Shown: in pieces, positions 19,507 through 29,275 of the stretch
Layout of the letters: the number at the start of each line of letters is the position of its first letter
Position numbering within the stretch: the first letter of the stretch is position 1
Program-made: the position numbers and the translations under genes
Assembly (NCBI GenBank): GCA_022925895.1
Contig: JAKSYS010000584.1
Span: 1-40,317, forward strand
Direction: 5' to 3'
DNA length: 40,317 nucleotides
Source: Fragilaria crotonensis
Taxonomy: Eukaryota; Bacillariophyta; Fragilariophyceae; Fragilariales; Fragilariaceae
The notes under the pieces: model-generated
Seen by the model: only the letters and a program-made list of their open reading frames with translations
What the model was told of the DNA's origin: nothing
The model's database searches: none

Positions 19507-20990
19507 GGGTAGAGCAAGGGATCTGCAACTTTATGCACTCTTCTCGTTATCCTGAAGGGTCTTGAGGTCTTGATTTTCGAAGTGATCTGAATTAATGATC
19601 AGTCATCCGTGTTGTGAGTTCTTGGTTTTTGAATGTTTTTCAGCAGTCATTATGTTGTTGCCTCGATCTTTAATTCGTATATATGCTTGTTCAAGCGCCA
19701 TTATCTTCTGGAACACTGACAATTCTTCCAGGCACTGGCATTGTCGGCATTTTACTTAGCAAATCATTTCCCCGGTATGACAAAACACGGCGATTACTTC
19801 AGCCGTTAGACATTTTCCCTCAGAACTAGATGTGAGATGATAAAAAATATAAGATAGCTTCTGTTATGTACGGCTGGTAATACACGATGCCACCTTTGTC
19901 AGCCAACGGCCAAAAAATAGGTATTTGTTGCATACAGTGAGATTTATTTTTCATATGTTGGTACAACAGTACTCCAAGTACACAGAGAATAAGTATTTCC
20001 CCCGAAATGCTCAGGAAACGGTCTCATAGTATGTCATTAGTCTGAAGCGTCAGATGCTCGAGTCCTCAGCAAATATTCCGCGTATGTATGCAAATGACAT
20101 ATCTCATCTTGTTAACCGATGTTTTATTGGTTTGGCATAAATGCTATGTCCCGCTTGCACCCCGATTACGCCACATCCTGAGTCCTGAGCCAAATCTTAT
20201 GACAGCAGTGAACAGGAAACACGACACTGTCGATTTATTTTGCCCTTTCTGCCGAGAAGCGATGCATGTTCAAGCGCGTTGTACAATTCTCATCCACCGA
20301 GTCTTCTCGATATTGCAGTATCGCAGGCGTCACGCACCAGACTTCAGACAAACCAAATCAGTGCCACCTTCAACTACTCAACAATACAGCAAAATGTCCA
20401 TATCCAGAGGTGCGGGTCGTATCCGTGCGTATCGTAGTCCGCGACACCTGCCAGAATCAAGCATCTGTTTCTTTTCACATGGTGCGTTTCAGACACGACC
20501 AGGATTGCAATGGTATCAGTCATCTGTGTGAAGGCATCGAAGAATCGCACTAGATCACCAGTCATCTCACCATTTTAAGAGGCATTCTTCACGACGCCAC
20601 GATTGCGATTGCCGAGCCGATCAATTCACACTGATGACAGATACTCACGATTGTATTCACCGCCAAAAATGACTATTTCGTTCTGAGAAGTACATGTGAA
20701 TGTGGTCGACGCCAACTGAAGCTTGCTACCTGGCAGTAGTACTGAGTATTTCTTGAACGGACGAGGCATCGAGAATTGAGGTCTATCAGCTTCTTCGCAA
20801 ATTACACGCATTCGCATTATTGCTTCTGTTCATTAAGAATAGTGAAGGCATGCCTTGTGTTATCACGAACTCAAGTAGACATCTCATTTGAGTTCGTCGC
20901 TATATCCAGGTGGATGGATGGATCTGACCTTGAATCCATGATGAATGACCGAGTACAACTACGATACGGCCTATCTGGCCGCCGTAAATT
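19507..20990. other. Intergenic, no supported gene
   Basis: About 1.5 kb without a gene I can support. Overlapping plus-strand frames of 65-147 codons at 20088-20553 lie on top of each other in three frames, which is typical of chance openness. No repeat structure stands out. Confidence 0.4.
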
Positions 20991-21470
20991 GCGGCCCTGC
21001 CTGCCATTTATGGTTCGAAGCGGAGGATTGTGAGTGCAATCGAAAATGCGTCATCACGAATCTGCGAGGCCCTCTCATCGATCCCAGACGGATGTGGGCG
21101 TCGTGACGCTAGATTCGAATCTGCCTGGTGTACTATCTAGCTAGAGGAAGGATTGTGAGTGCAATCGAAAATGGATCATCACGAGTCTGCGAGGCCCTCT
21201 CATCGATACCAGACGGATGTGGGTGTCGTGAGTCGTGACGCTAGATTCGAATCTGCCTGGTATACTATCTGGAGGAAGGATTATGAGTGCAATCGAAAAT
21301 GCGTCATCACGCAGCCCTGCCTGCCATTCATGGTTCGAAGCGGAGGATTGTGAGTGCAACCGAAAATACGTCATCACGAGTCTGCGAGGCGCTCTCATCG
21401 ATACCATACGGATGTGGGCGTCGTGACGCTGGATTCGAATCTTCCTGGTATACTAGGAAGGATCTCTCAC
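20991..21470. repeat. Compound tandem repeat array
   Basis: A unit of about 125-129 bp starts at the word GGATTGTGAGTGCAA or close variants, at 21025, 21150, 21279 and 21345. Each full copy holds GTCATCACGA, CTGCGAGGC, CTCATCGAT, GGATGTGGG and the palindrome AGATTCGAATCT. The third copy is cut short after 66 bp. A second module (CCTGCCTGCCATT then GGTTCGAAGCGGA) precedes the first and the last copy, so the order is A-B-B-(b)-A-B. The copies differ by a few bases, so the array is not brand new. The function is unknown. Confidence 0.85.
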
Positions 21471-21589
21471 CCGTGTCGCTGGCGGTGCCAATCGTAGCAG
21501 AACCCAAAATCACCTACATAACCCAAGCCTTTGTTTTGGTAACTAGGAAATAGATTCATTGTTGGCTACACAGGTTTATTTCTTAGCCA

Positions 21590-22339
21590 TCATTCTCTGG
21601 TAGAACTGAAGCTCACGTCCTTCCAAGACATATCCGTCACATCGTCCGGTTTGTCCAGGTCGGAGGTAATCTTGGCAAGCAAACGTCCAGAAGCAAACTG
21701 AGCGTCGACAAGTGGATCCAAGACGCGTTTGCTCTGTCGTGCCTTGATTTTGTCTTGAGAAAGTTGGCACTTGGAAGAGAGGTCAACCAACGCCGATTCC
21801 GTAGATGCCTTCTTCAAACCAAGCTTGATACCATAGTGCGACTCGTAATAACTCTTAAAAGGGTTTCCATCAATGACAACAATGGCTCCCTTCACAAGAG
21901 TCTTTGTACGCACCAACTCGTTGTTGGACGCGTTGTAGGCAACATCCAGCACACGGACCTTGCGGGTAGCAACCTCAGTTCCCCACGAAAAGTTACCAGT
22001 TTCGAGCTTGAGGGCACGGAACTTTGTTTCCTCCTCTGCAACGAACTTCGTGAATGCGAGGCTCACCAATCTTGGTCATGGCAGGTGGACGACCCAATTC
22101 GAACTTGCGCTTCTTGCGAAATTGGGCGCGACGACCTCCTGTTTCGCGGCGCTTGTGGCGACCTTCACGAGTAATACCCTGTGGACAAGGAGATGAGATT
22201 TGAGTTAGTTGATGCTGTCGGAGAGGAATATTCACGGACGAAAGGGACGATCGAGGAGGAGAGGAGGGGCAGAAGTATCATCAATCGTTCAAATCAACGC
22301 CATCGCGACGGTCAGACCCTCCCTTGTGGTTTTCACCAT
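21590..22339 (-). CDS. RPS8: 40S ribosomal protein eS8, frameshifted in this sequence
   Basis: Exon 2 (22178-21590) encodes the family sequence from [17 protein letters not shown] through [41 protein letters not shown] and [20 protein letters not shown] to [13 protein letters not shown]. The family starts MGIxRD; the ATG is supplied by a mini-exon of only three coding bases (22339-22337) followed by a GTGAAA donor, and the 158-nt intron ends at TTGTCCACAG (22179). That yields [12 protein letters not shown]. The reading frame breaks at about 22021-22030 (after GGN, where the family has KKFRAL): two bases are missing, or one is extra. eS8 is an essential small-subunit protein, so either the sequence is wrong here or this copy is dead and another exists. 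About 197 aa when repaired. Confidence 0.92.
22179..22336 (-). other. Intron directly after the eS8 start codon
   Basis: The donor GTGAAA lies immediately after the ATG, and the acceptor is CATCTCCTTGTCCACAG. Removal gives an in-frame MGI start. Introns very near the start codon are common in ribosomal protein genes. Confidence 0.72.
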
Positions 22340-22908
22340 GAGGATTTTCGGATCCTTCTTGTCGCAGCTATCTCTCCCTCTCTGCTACTCCAAACGAACA
22401 CGACGACGTCCATTTCAATGATCTACTCCATTCAACAATTAACAGCGGCTGCGGGCACTGACCATCTTCTACTATTCCCGTCGGGTCTCGATGATATCAA
22501 CCTGTTGCAGGGATTTGCCGGTCGTGATGGTGGGGATGTCCCCACTTGTCGTGCATACTGAGTTCAACGTAGGCTGGAAAATCGAGAGGTAACAAGTAAT
22601 CTGTCGGGCTTCGTCCGTCTGCCACCAAACCGCTCGGTCAGTTTTGTCTCGTACAAATCATACTAGAATCCTCGTACAGGACGAATGACGCACAGGCAGT
22701 GCTACATGGTACAAAGGACGGACGTCAATGTCACGCAACCCCACACCTGTCGCCGCCTGTCGTCTGTGGACCCGAGGGGTTTCGAAGAACTTTGGCGGAG
22801 GTTGACCTGAACGTTGGAAATTGAGACGTATATAGTGTGTTACGAGACTTGCAACCCAACCTGACGTGTGTGAGGTTTTGAATTGTACTCCGAGTATAAA
22901 GCAACAAG
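22340..22908. promoter_or_regulatory. Shared upstream region of eS8 and eIF1A
   Basis: 569 bp separate the two divergent ATGs, and both promoters must lie here. Several frames are open by chance. No shared motif is obvious by eye. Both genes serve translation, so a bidirectional promoter would make sense, but this is inference. Confidence 0.5.
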
Positions 22909-23500
22909 ATGCCAAAGCCAAAAGGTGAGCCACGTTCGTCTGAAAGTTTTGATGCCTTCTTGTTGAATTTGGAGACTTGAACAAGTTTGTATGGTACTGG
23001 AGTACTCTTACTGCATGGTGAATTCAGTGGTGGAGACGAACTTCTGAATACAGCGTAATACAACTCCAACTCACAATTCCGAAAACCGCATCTTAGGAAA
23101 TGGAGGAAAGAATCGAAGAAGAGGAAAGGGAGATGGTGAAGAATCCAAGCGTGAATTGGAATTCAAGGAGGACGGTCAAGAATACGCTCAAGTTGTGAAA
23201 ATGCTCGGAAATGGTCGCTGCGAATGCTACTGTTATGACGGAGTGACGCGACTGGGACACATTCGTGGAAAGATGAGAAAGAAGGTTTGGATTACTGCCG
23301 GAGATATCGTTCTGTGTGGTAAGCGCGAGTTCCAAGATGAGAAGGTGGATATCATACACAAATATTCAGCTGACGAGGCCAGGAACTTGAAGCAATACGG
23401 TGAACTTCCAGACTCGGCGAGAATTAACGAAACTGCCGTTGATATGGCCAATACGACTGCTGAGGAAGATGATATTGGTATTGACTTCGATGACATCTAG
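22909..23500 (+). CDS. EIF1A: Translation initiation factor eIF1A
   Basis: Exon 1 is only 16 nt (22909-22924, MPKPK plus one base). A 172-nt intron (22925-23096, GTGAGC to TCTTAG) follows, then exon 2 (23097-23500). The product is 139 aa, the normal length for the family. It shows the basic N-terminal tail [11 protein letters not shown], the OB-fold core [19 protein letters not shown], then [24 protein letters not shown], the helical [16 protein letters not shown], and an acidic tail ending DIGIDFDDI. eIF1A binds the A site of the 40S subunit and supports scanning and start-codon choice (known of the family). No frameshift is seen. It is head to head with the ribosomal protein eS8 gene. Confidence 0.96.
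22925..23096 (+). other. Intron of the eIF1A gene
   Basis: The donor is GTGAGC after CCAAAAG and the acceptor CGCATCTTAG. The splice completes a Gly codon and restores [16 protein letters not shown], the expected start of eIF1A. Confidence 0.9.
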
Positions 23501-24527
23501 TCGGCGTAAGGCTAGCGACCGATTGGTGCTTGGGTTTTGGCTGTGTCCCATTCGAACAAGTACAGTAAAATTCTTATTTGAAACACCTACTCAAAATGCG
23601 ATCATTCGCCATTATTCACAACGCGGCACAACGCATAACCAATTATCCCCAGAGAGTTTTGACAATTGGATCTCTGTCTCGCTTGCAAGAAGTCTTTGCG
23701 ATCCATGATAGTGTTGAAATAGACTAGCCTGTAGCCTGTCACTAAACAGACAATTGACCAGGAAGCTCGATGAGTCGCAAAAGTTGCATACTTGAATTGA
23801 GACAGAAGCGGTGATGTGGGAGGAAGTGCTTTACCTCTTACCGTCGCTGACACCGAACGTACATGCGCCTTATACTGGTACCACGTTCGACCTGGGATGC
23901 GATTTAGGAACGCGTGGCAATTGACTTGAGCCATTGGTGAGCTGCACAGGACCTGGAGTCAAGAGTCGATTGGCCCTCTAGTCCTCTCCTCCGTGCAGCA
24001 GTTGCTATTTAGGAGTTGACTGCACAGTTGGAAGCCTTACTGGGGAGTACGGTCTTGGGGGAAACGCCAAAGAGGAAGAGTCCTGACATATCATGACGAC
24101 GAACTTGGAACAATCGGAGTTCAAATCCAGAAGAACTACAAGTTAGTTTTACCTCGTTACTGGTGCACGTCTACAATGATATTCACAAGTCCCCGTACCC
24201 CCAGTCACCGCCTAGAATGGCTTGTGCCATCACTTGACCTAAACTTTCCTTGAATCGAGCTTGGGCAGAGTTATCTTACTGATCCGCGGGAATACATTTT
24301 GCGTGTGCTGCTATTTCTGACTCTAAGACGCTCCGAATCGAAACACCCAAGACGTCAATGTCTCCGTACATTGGCTTCCTTTCAGCAATCTACCGACTGA
24401 AACTACCTCCATGAAAACCAACTTTTCATTTCAAACGCAGCATACTTTCTCATTCTTTACAACCGAATTCCATCCCTGTTGCGTATTTCTTCCATCCCTT
24501 ATTACTAGACTGAGAAATCGTTTTCGT
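23501..24527. other. Intergenic after eIF1A
   Basis: The region lies downstream of both eIF1A and the convergent Ycf34 gene. No gene, repeat or RNA could be supported. The short open frames show no domain. Confidence 0.45.
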
Positions 24528-25016
24528 TTACGGAGGAACAAAGTTTGGATTTGCAAGTCGAATCGCCTCTGGCATGTTACGAACCCAACAGCCTTTATCT
24601 TCAACAAAATCTTCGCACTCCACAACATCATATTCTAAACTCATTTCTGGTCTCATATCATAGACTGTTTCACCAATCAAAACGCCACTACCGGCAGCAG
24701 CGGCATTGGCCATGGCCTTGTATTCTTCTTCCTTGTGTTCCTGTCGCATGCGTTTTTCAATATCGTCTCTTCCGATAATGGGTTTCATGTGCACATTGAT
24801 AGTGGGAGATCCATTACGAGGTTCAAAGGTAGGATTGGCAGAAATGTGCGGTTGCTCGTGTTTTTCTTCCACAAAGTGGTAGGCGGCACAATTAGTCACA
24901 TACTTGCAATTCACGCAGATGCAAGGCAGTGATGATGAGATCCTCACGTGACGAACCGCATTGTGAAAGGAATGTGTGACAGTGACAAGAAGACTAAGGA
25001 TTGAAAGCGCTTTCAT
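24528..25016 (-). CDS. ycf34: Nuclear-encoded Ycf34, plastid-targeted Fe-S protein
   Basis: A frame of 162 aa from the ATG at 25016. A hydrophobic signal peptide (MKALSILSLLVTVTHSF) followed by HNAVRHVRISSS fits a diatom plastid presequence with Phe at the cleavage site. The mature part starts PCICVNCKYVTNC, whose four Cys match the Fe-S ligating cluster of Ycf34. AYHFVEEKHEQPHISANPTFEP and, near the end, EYDVVECEDFVEDKGCWVRN follow. Ycf34 is a small protein of cyanobacteria and red-type plastids that binds an iron-sulphur cluster and is needed for efficient photosynthetic electron transport (known). Between the two halves lies an insert of about 45 residues (DDIEKRMRQEHKEEEYK onward) that I do not recall from the cyanobacterial form. 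The frame continues far upstream, but the signal peptide decides the start. Confidence 0.85.
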   Translation of the reverse strand: MKALSILSLLVTVTHSFHNAVRHVRISSSLPCICVNCKYVTNCAAYHFVEEKHEQPHISANPTFEPRNGSPTINVHMKPIIGRDDIEKRMRQEHKEEEYKAMANAAAAGSGVLIGETVYDMRPEMSLEYDVVECEDFVEDKGCWVRNMPEAIRLANPNFVPP

Positions 25017-25505
25017 GATGGCCTGCCCGACAAGAACTCTCGCAAAAGATGAGAGAATGATCTCTCCGACGATTGTTGGCTTGTTACGTTTTTGTTCCAA
25101 GATGCACTTTCTCCTCGGAGGGAACCCTTGAACAAGCAATACAGTAGCGTCCATGTGAAAGGAAGCAACGTACCGTGTAGAATGCACCTGGATCTCCGTA
25201 TACAATACACATTGGTGCAGTATCAGGTCTAATGAACAGTTTTCGGATGGTTTGCCGTTTACAGTACTACTGAGTACTAGTGCGTCGTAGGTCGTAGGTC
25301 GTAGGTCGTAGACTACACTTGCACTGTCCAAGTATTTGGGTGTTCTCGGCGTTCAAGGGACGTGTACCGTGTACTCAGTACCAATTTCCATTACACTCTT
25401 AGTAATACACATGTACTACTACCGGTAGAGCGTAGATCTGGGATTTGTATCTTCGAATCCCTGGGTGTCATCAAAAATCATTTCTAAATCAGTAAGATTG
25501 ATCTA
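25017..25505. promoter_or_regulatory. Shared upstream region of Ycf34 and SDR, with heptamer repeat
   Basis: 489 bp separate two divergent start codons. It contains four near-perfect copies of a 7-bp unit GTCGTAG (25283-25311) and several GTAC/TAGTAC palindromes (25260-25280 and 25410-25430). Both products are predicted to carry signal peptides. Sharing of a promoter is inference. Confidence 0.45.
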
Positions 25506-26303
25506 ATGTGGACGCTCTTCCTCACTTCTCTGCTCCTCTGGACAGTCCACTCTCTGAGTGCGGCAACTCCCAACAGCAAGCTCGTTGTCGTGACGGGTGG
25601 TGCTCGCGGTATTGGTAAGGCCACATGTTTGCTCCTTGCCGAGCGGGGATATCAAGTCGCAGTCAACTATCGCACAAATTCGGAATTGGCGGATCAGGTT
25701 GTGCAAGAAATCATCGATGCGGGAGGCAAGGCAGCGGCGTTTCAAGCAGATGTGTCGGATGAACAGCAGGTGATACAGCTATTTGATGACGTTTGTGCAC
25801 ATTTCGATGCGCTCCCCACCGGCCTCGTGAACAATGCCGGAATCATGGAGCCCATGGAGAAAGATCTACTAAAGGTTTCGACAGAGACGCTGGAAAATGA
25901 CTTCAAAGTGAACGCTATGGGTCCCTTCTTCTGTACCAAGGAGTTTGTTAAGCGATGCTCGACCAATAATGGAGGTGTTGGAGGATCCATCGTTTGTGTG
26001 TCATCAGTATCAGCTGAATCCGCACAAATACTTGCTTATGGCATGTCCAAAGCTGCATTGGAGGTCATGGTGACAGGATTGTCAAAAACTTTGCCTCTGG
26101 AAGGTATTCGGATCAACACTGTTGTACCTGGGTTGACCGATACCGGTTTAGCGTCACCTGAGATCATGGAGGTAATGAAAGGTTTCATTCCACTCAGGAG
26201 AGCTGGCAACCCAGCCGAAGTTGCTAAGGCTATTGAATTCCTCCTGTCGGACGAAAGTTCTTATTGCAGCGGTACCAAGATTCGGGTTGCTGGTGGGCTG
26301 TAG
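25506..26303 (+). CDS. Short-chain dehydrogenase/reductase (classical SDR) with signal peptide
   Basis: A complete intronless frame of 265 aa. The N-terminus is a signal peptide (MWTLFLTSLLLWTVHSLSA). The Rossmann motif TGGARGIG (about residues 30-37), NYRTNSE after strand 2, ADVSDE, NNAGIMEP (about 109), catalytic Ser in VSSVSAES (about 168), YGMSK with Tyr and Lys (about 179-183), and VPGLTDTGL place it among classical SDRs that use NAD(P)H. The Arg after the GxxxGxG loop and the NYRTN segment favour NADPH. The closest functional type (glucose dehydrogenase-like, FabG-like or other) cannot be told from sequence alone. The signal peptide suggests the ER, secretion or the plastid; no Phe follows the cleavage region, so plastid import is not supported. 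Confidence 0.9.
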   Translation: MWTLFLTSLLLWTVHSLSAATPNSKLVVVTGGARGIGKATCLLLAERGYQVAVNYRTNSELADQVVQEIIDAGGKAAAFQADVSDEQQVIQLFDDVCAHFDALPTGLVNNAGIMEPMEKDLLKVSTETLENDFKVNAMGPFFCTKEFVKRCSTNNGGVGGSIVCVSSVSAESAQILAYGMSKAALEVMVTGLSKTLPLEGIRINTVVPGLTDTGLASPEIMEVMKGFIPLRRAGNPAEVAKAIEFLLSDESSYCSGTKIRVAGGL

Positions 26304-27349
26304 AGCGAGCATATCGCCAGGCCTCTTTCTGTTTATGTGAATACATCATTATACTTCACATACCGTTGACGCGTATAGTCGTGCGAGGAATGTCAACGTG
26401 ACGGATCCGTTGTATTCAAGAGACAGTAGTTTGCCGCTGTCTAAAGAAACAGTGTATCGATTGCGCACAAAAGCGCTTCTGGCATCTATTAAGTGCGAAC
26501 GTTACACGATGGACGTTCGCAAGAGTAGGTATGGTACGAAACTAACATTTTGGCAACGGCATGACCATCTCCCGAATGCTATTCGCCGTTTCCCTTACTC
26601 CAGTCTGATTTGACCGCCTCGACGCGTAGCCTTGCTCCAATATGGCTATGACATCATATATGGTGAATTGGCTGGCCAGATCCGATTAGGTTTCGACCCA
26701 AATATGTTTAAAATACTCGGAGTTCTCGGGGAACTCGAGTATGCATACACTTGTAGCTTGTACTCCAGTAGCTGCATGCACTGAGTTTTGTCATGGCGTA
26801 CGTCGTACCCAGTACGTACCAGGTACAGTACAGGTACCTTGTACGACCTCCAAACGGGTTGCAACTGTACCTCCGATAAAATAGACTCAAAATTGTGTCT
26901 GCTCGTAGAAACCAAGTACATGACTACTGGAGGTAAAGAATCCATGCAGAAAAGATGTGCGTATGCCGTATACAGCCCATCGTATAAATGATTCATCCTG
27001 CTGTGGCATATTCGTTTTGATGCCAACCATGCCAAAAAAAAGGAATCGTTTCGGTCATCGACTTGTGTTGCAATTCGATGTGCGTGGTGTCGGTTCGACT
27101 GGCAAATTCTTGCATTTACTGCGCTCTCGTGGTGGTGGTCTGTACTCCCCTCGAGTTGTTTAATGCGTGCTCGTCGTTTCAGTCTTCAGCATCGTCATCG
27201 ATCATCGAATCCAGATTCGAGGACAACCATCAGCAGCTTTAAGGTTGCGGAATCGCCTCCTTGTTGTTTGTGGTACGTGTTGCAGCCATTCTTGGTTTGT
27301 CGAATGAATACCGTGATGTAAAACATTTAAACACGATGTCTACTAACAT
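26304..27349. other. Intergenic, GTAC-rich
   Basis: No gene is seen. CAGATCCGATTAGGTTTC at about 26675 repeats the word at 15545. From 26700 to 26860 the DNA is rich in GTAC palindromes (GTACCAGGTACAGTACAGGTACC). Overlapping short frames on both strands look like chance. Confidence 0.45.
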
Positions 27350-28440
27350 ACATATTCTACGCATTAGCACAGCCGACAAATCCTAATCGACGGTCCCATC
27401 GTTGTCGGCATTGATCTTTGCTATTTTGGGCGAGGATCTTGCTGATTTTTCTTTGCAGTGCTTGCATGTCTCTTTGCCGTGCATACACATGGTCTCTGCT
27501 CTGTGCATTTGTTGCATGTAACTCCATTCTGCTTCCTCGCAGCATCACCAAGACGAAGCCATTCAGCTTGCTTCTCCATCCATTTGTCATTGTTCGTTGC
27601 TTTCCGTGACTCACAAGCCAATGTCTCAGCTTCACCTTGCCTATCTCCAACTTTGCTCTACGATGACAAGCCGCTGCGGTGTATACCAGCATGCCTATGA
27701 TGCCTAACGGTTGTCGAATTCACATTGTTTGTCCAGCTCTGCCAACAGGTTGCGATGAAGCAAAGCAACTAAGATCGCATTCTTTTTGATGTCGTGTGGT
27801 TTCCAACCCCAGCTCGTGTCCTCCATCCTTTGACTTGCCATATTGACGGGCAAGAGATAAATCATCGCTCAATGGCTTCGCATCCTTTGACTTCTGCTTT
27901 TCTGGAGCCGGTGTTGTCGTTTATTGCTGGCACTGTGATCCCCGCTTTTGCAGGATGCTGTGCCTCGTGTCACGCGCCAGGCACCCCGGTTCGTTTGTCT
28001 TCATAACGAGACCGGGAAAAGTCCTCTGGTGCTTGTGTTTGTTTCCTGCTGCATTTTTGGTGTTCTCAACATCACGTAATGCTTCCAGCTGTGCCGCAGA
28101 CAGCCAGGACCCAAGCCTTCCACCGCGTGAACACTTTCCTGGCAACAGTCTTGCAAAACAAGAACATATTGTCGTCCGGTGGGTTTGATTGCAGTTTGAG
28201 AATCCTTTGTACAGTATTTGGCTGCCGGCGGTGTTGTCAAGTTAGTAGCCAACAATGTTTATTAACATCGTGCCTTCCATTCTGCCTCTATACTTTGTCG
28301 GTTGTTATGGAACTCCGCATACCTTGCTTTCTTCTCTCCTCACTGCATGCTCTGAGCAACGCGCAACCATGTCGCCACCATCATGTATTGTCAAGCAAGG
28401 AGAGGGACGTTCAATGATTGTTGTGTCGTTGTGGTCATGA
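27350..28440 (-). pseudogene. Decayed transposase-like gene, family uncertain
   Basis: Minus-strand pieces in changing frames look like protein: KKNAILVALLHRNLLAEL and CEFDNR (about 27715-27800), YTAAACHRRAKLEIGKVKL (about 27690), MEKQAEWLRLGDAARK, and a Cys/His cluster VTCNKCTEQRPCVCTAKRH (about 27440-27530). The Cys pattern near the end is loosely like the C-terminal zinc-binding domain of piggyBac transposases. There are stops and shifts, so the gene is not functional as given. The family assignment is a guess. Confidence 0.3.
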
Positions 28441-28512
28441 TAAGGCATACGCCGCGCGCCGTAGGTTTTCGTGTGAACAAAGGATTGGATTTATGGATGG
28501 ACATGCTCTAGC

Positions 28513-29275
28513 TAGTGTCTAAAGGCCCGGACCACTTGCCTTAATTAACCCTGTCACTTGCCTTAATTAACCCCGTCATTTTCGTACGTGTGCAAGACGC
28601 TTTTCTGTACATTTTATACTACGGGCCACTGGAAAAATACTCTGTTTGCACTCATCAATGTGATAAGATAATGACACTTATCTGCATTCATTTGATCCAT
28701 TTTCCTCTTTATTTAACTTTGTGGAAATCAGGGATGTGGAAAAATGCTCGATACTTTATTTTTTCATCCCAAATCAGTCTCTGACTACAGGTACGCAATC
28801 TTGCGTAGCACTTGGTACATGTTCTACGTAAGATCAAAACAGCTTTTTTATTTTTGTAAGTCCATTTTCATTCAATTCTACAATGTCGTGTTGAGACTTT
28901 GAGAGAAACATGCTGAGTGATTGATGTCCGACAGCCTCGAGAATCATTTCGGCCACGTTTGAGCTTAATTGGATTTGAACATCGTGAGCTGTGGAGGATG
29001 TGATGTCATGGTCAAAATGAACGATGAAATTACACGCATATTTTTTAGCTCAAGATTTTGTTTAATAACTGTATAACAAACAACATTGAGCTATTGCCTA
29101 CATAGGCCATGCAACCTGTCAGTGTTCCAAGGAGATAGGCCAAGTCTGGAGTCCGATGGACATCGGATAAGATAAGGGAAGCATTTCGAGAATCAAAACA
29201 TGGGTTAATTAACCCCAAATGGGGTTAATTAACCCCAAATGGGGTTAATTAACCCCGTCGGGCCTTTAGACACTA
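28513..29275. mobile_element. MITE with TTAATTAACCCC subterminal repeats
   Basis: A 759-bp element runs from 28515 to 29273. The ends are inverted repeats GTGTCTAAAGGCCCG (left 28515-28529, right complement 29259-29273). It is bounded by TA on both sides. Because the flanks read CTAG on both sides, the duplication may be TA (Tc1/mariner type) or CTAG. Inside each end sit direct copies of the palindrome-containing word TTAATTAACCCC: two on the left (CACTTGCCTTAATTAACCC units, 28533-28574) and three on the right (GGGGTTAATTAACCCC units, 29203-29257). The interior is AT-rich and non-coding, so the element is non-autonomous. Confidence 0.8.

Noticed and set aside
20088-20553. Overlapping plus-strand open frames
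   Set aside because: Three frames are open together, which points to chance, and none shows a domain.
21100-21260. tRNA gene suggested by GATTCGAATC
   Set aside because: The word is a simple palindrome; no acceptor stem, D arm or anticodon arm can be placed around it.
25400-25470. tRNA gene suggested by TTCGAATCCC
   Set aside because: The bases before and after do not pair into a T stem and no cloverleaf fits.
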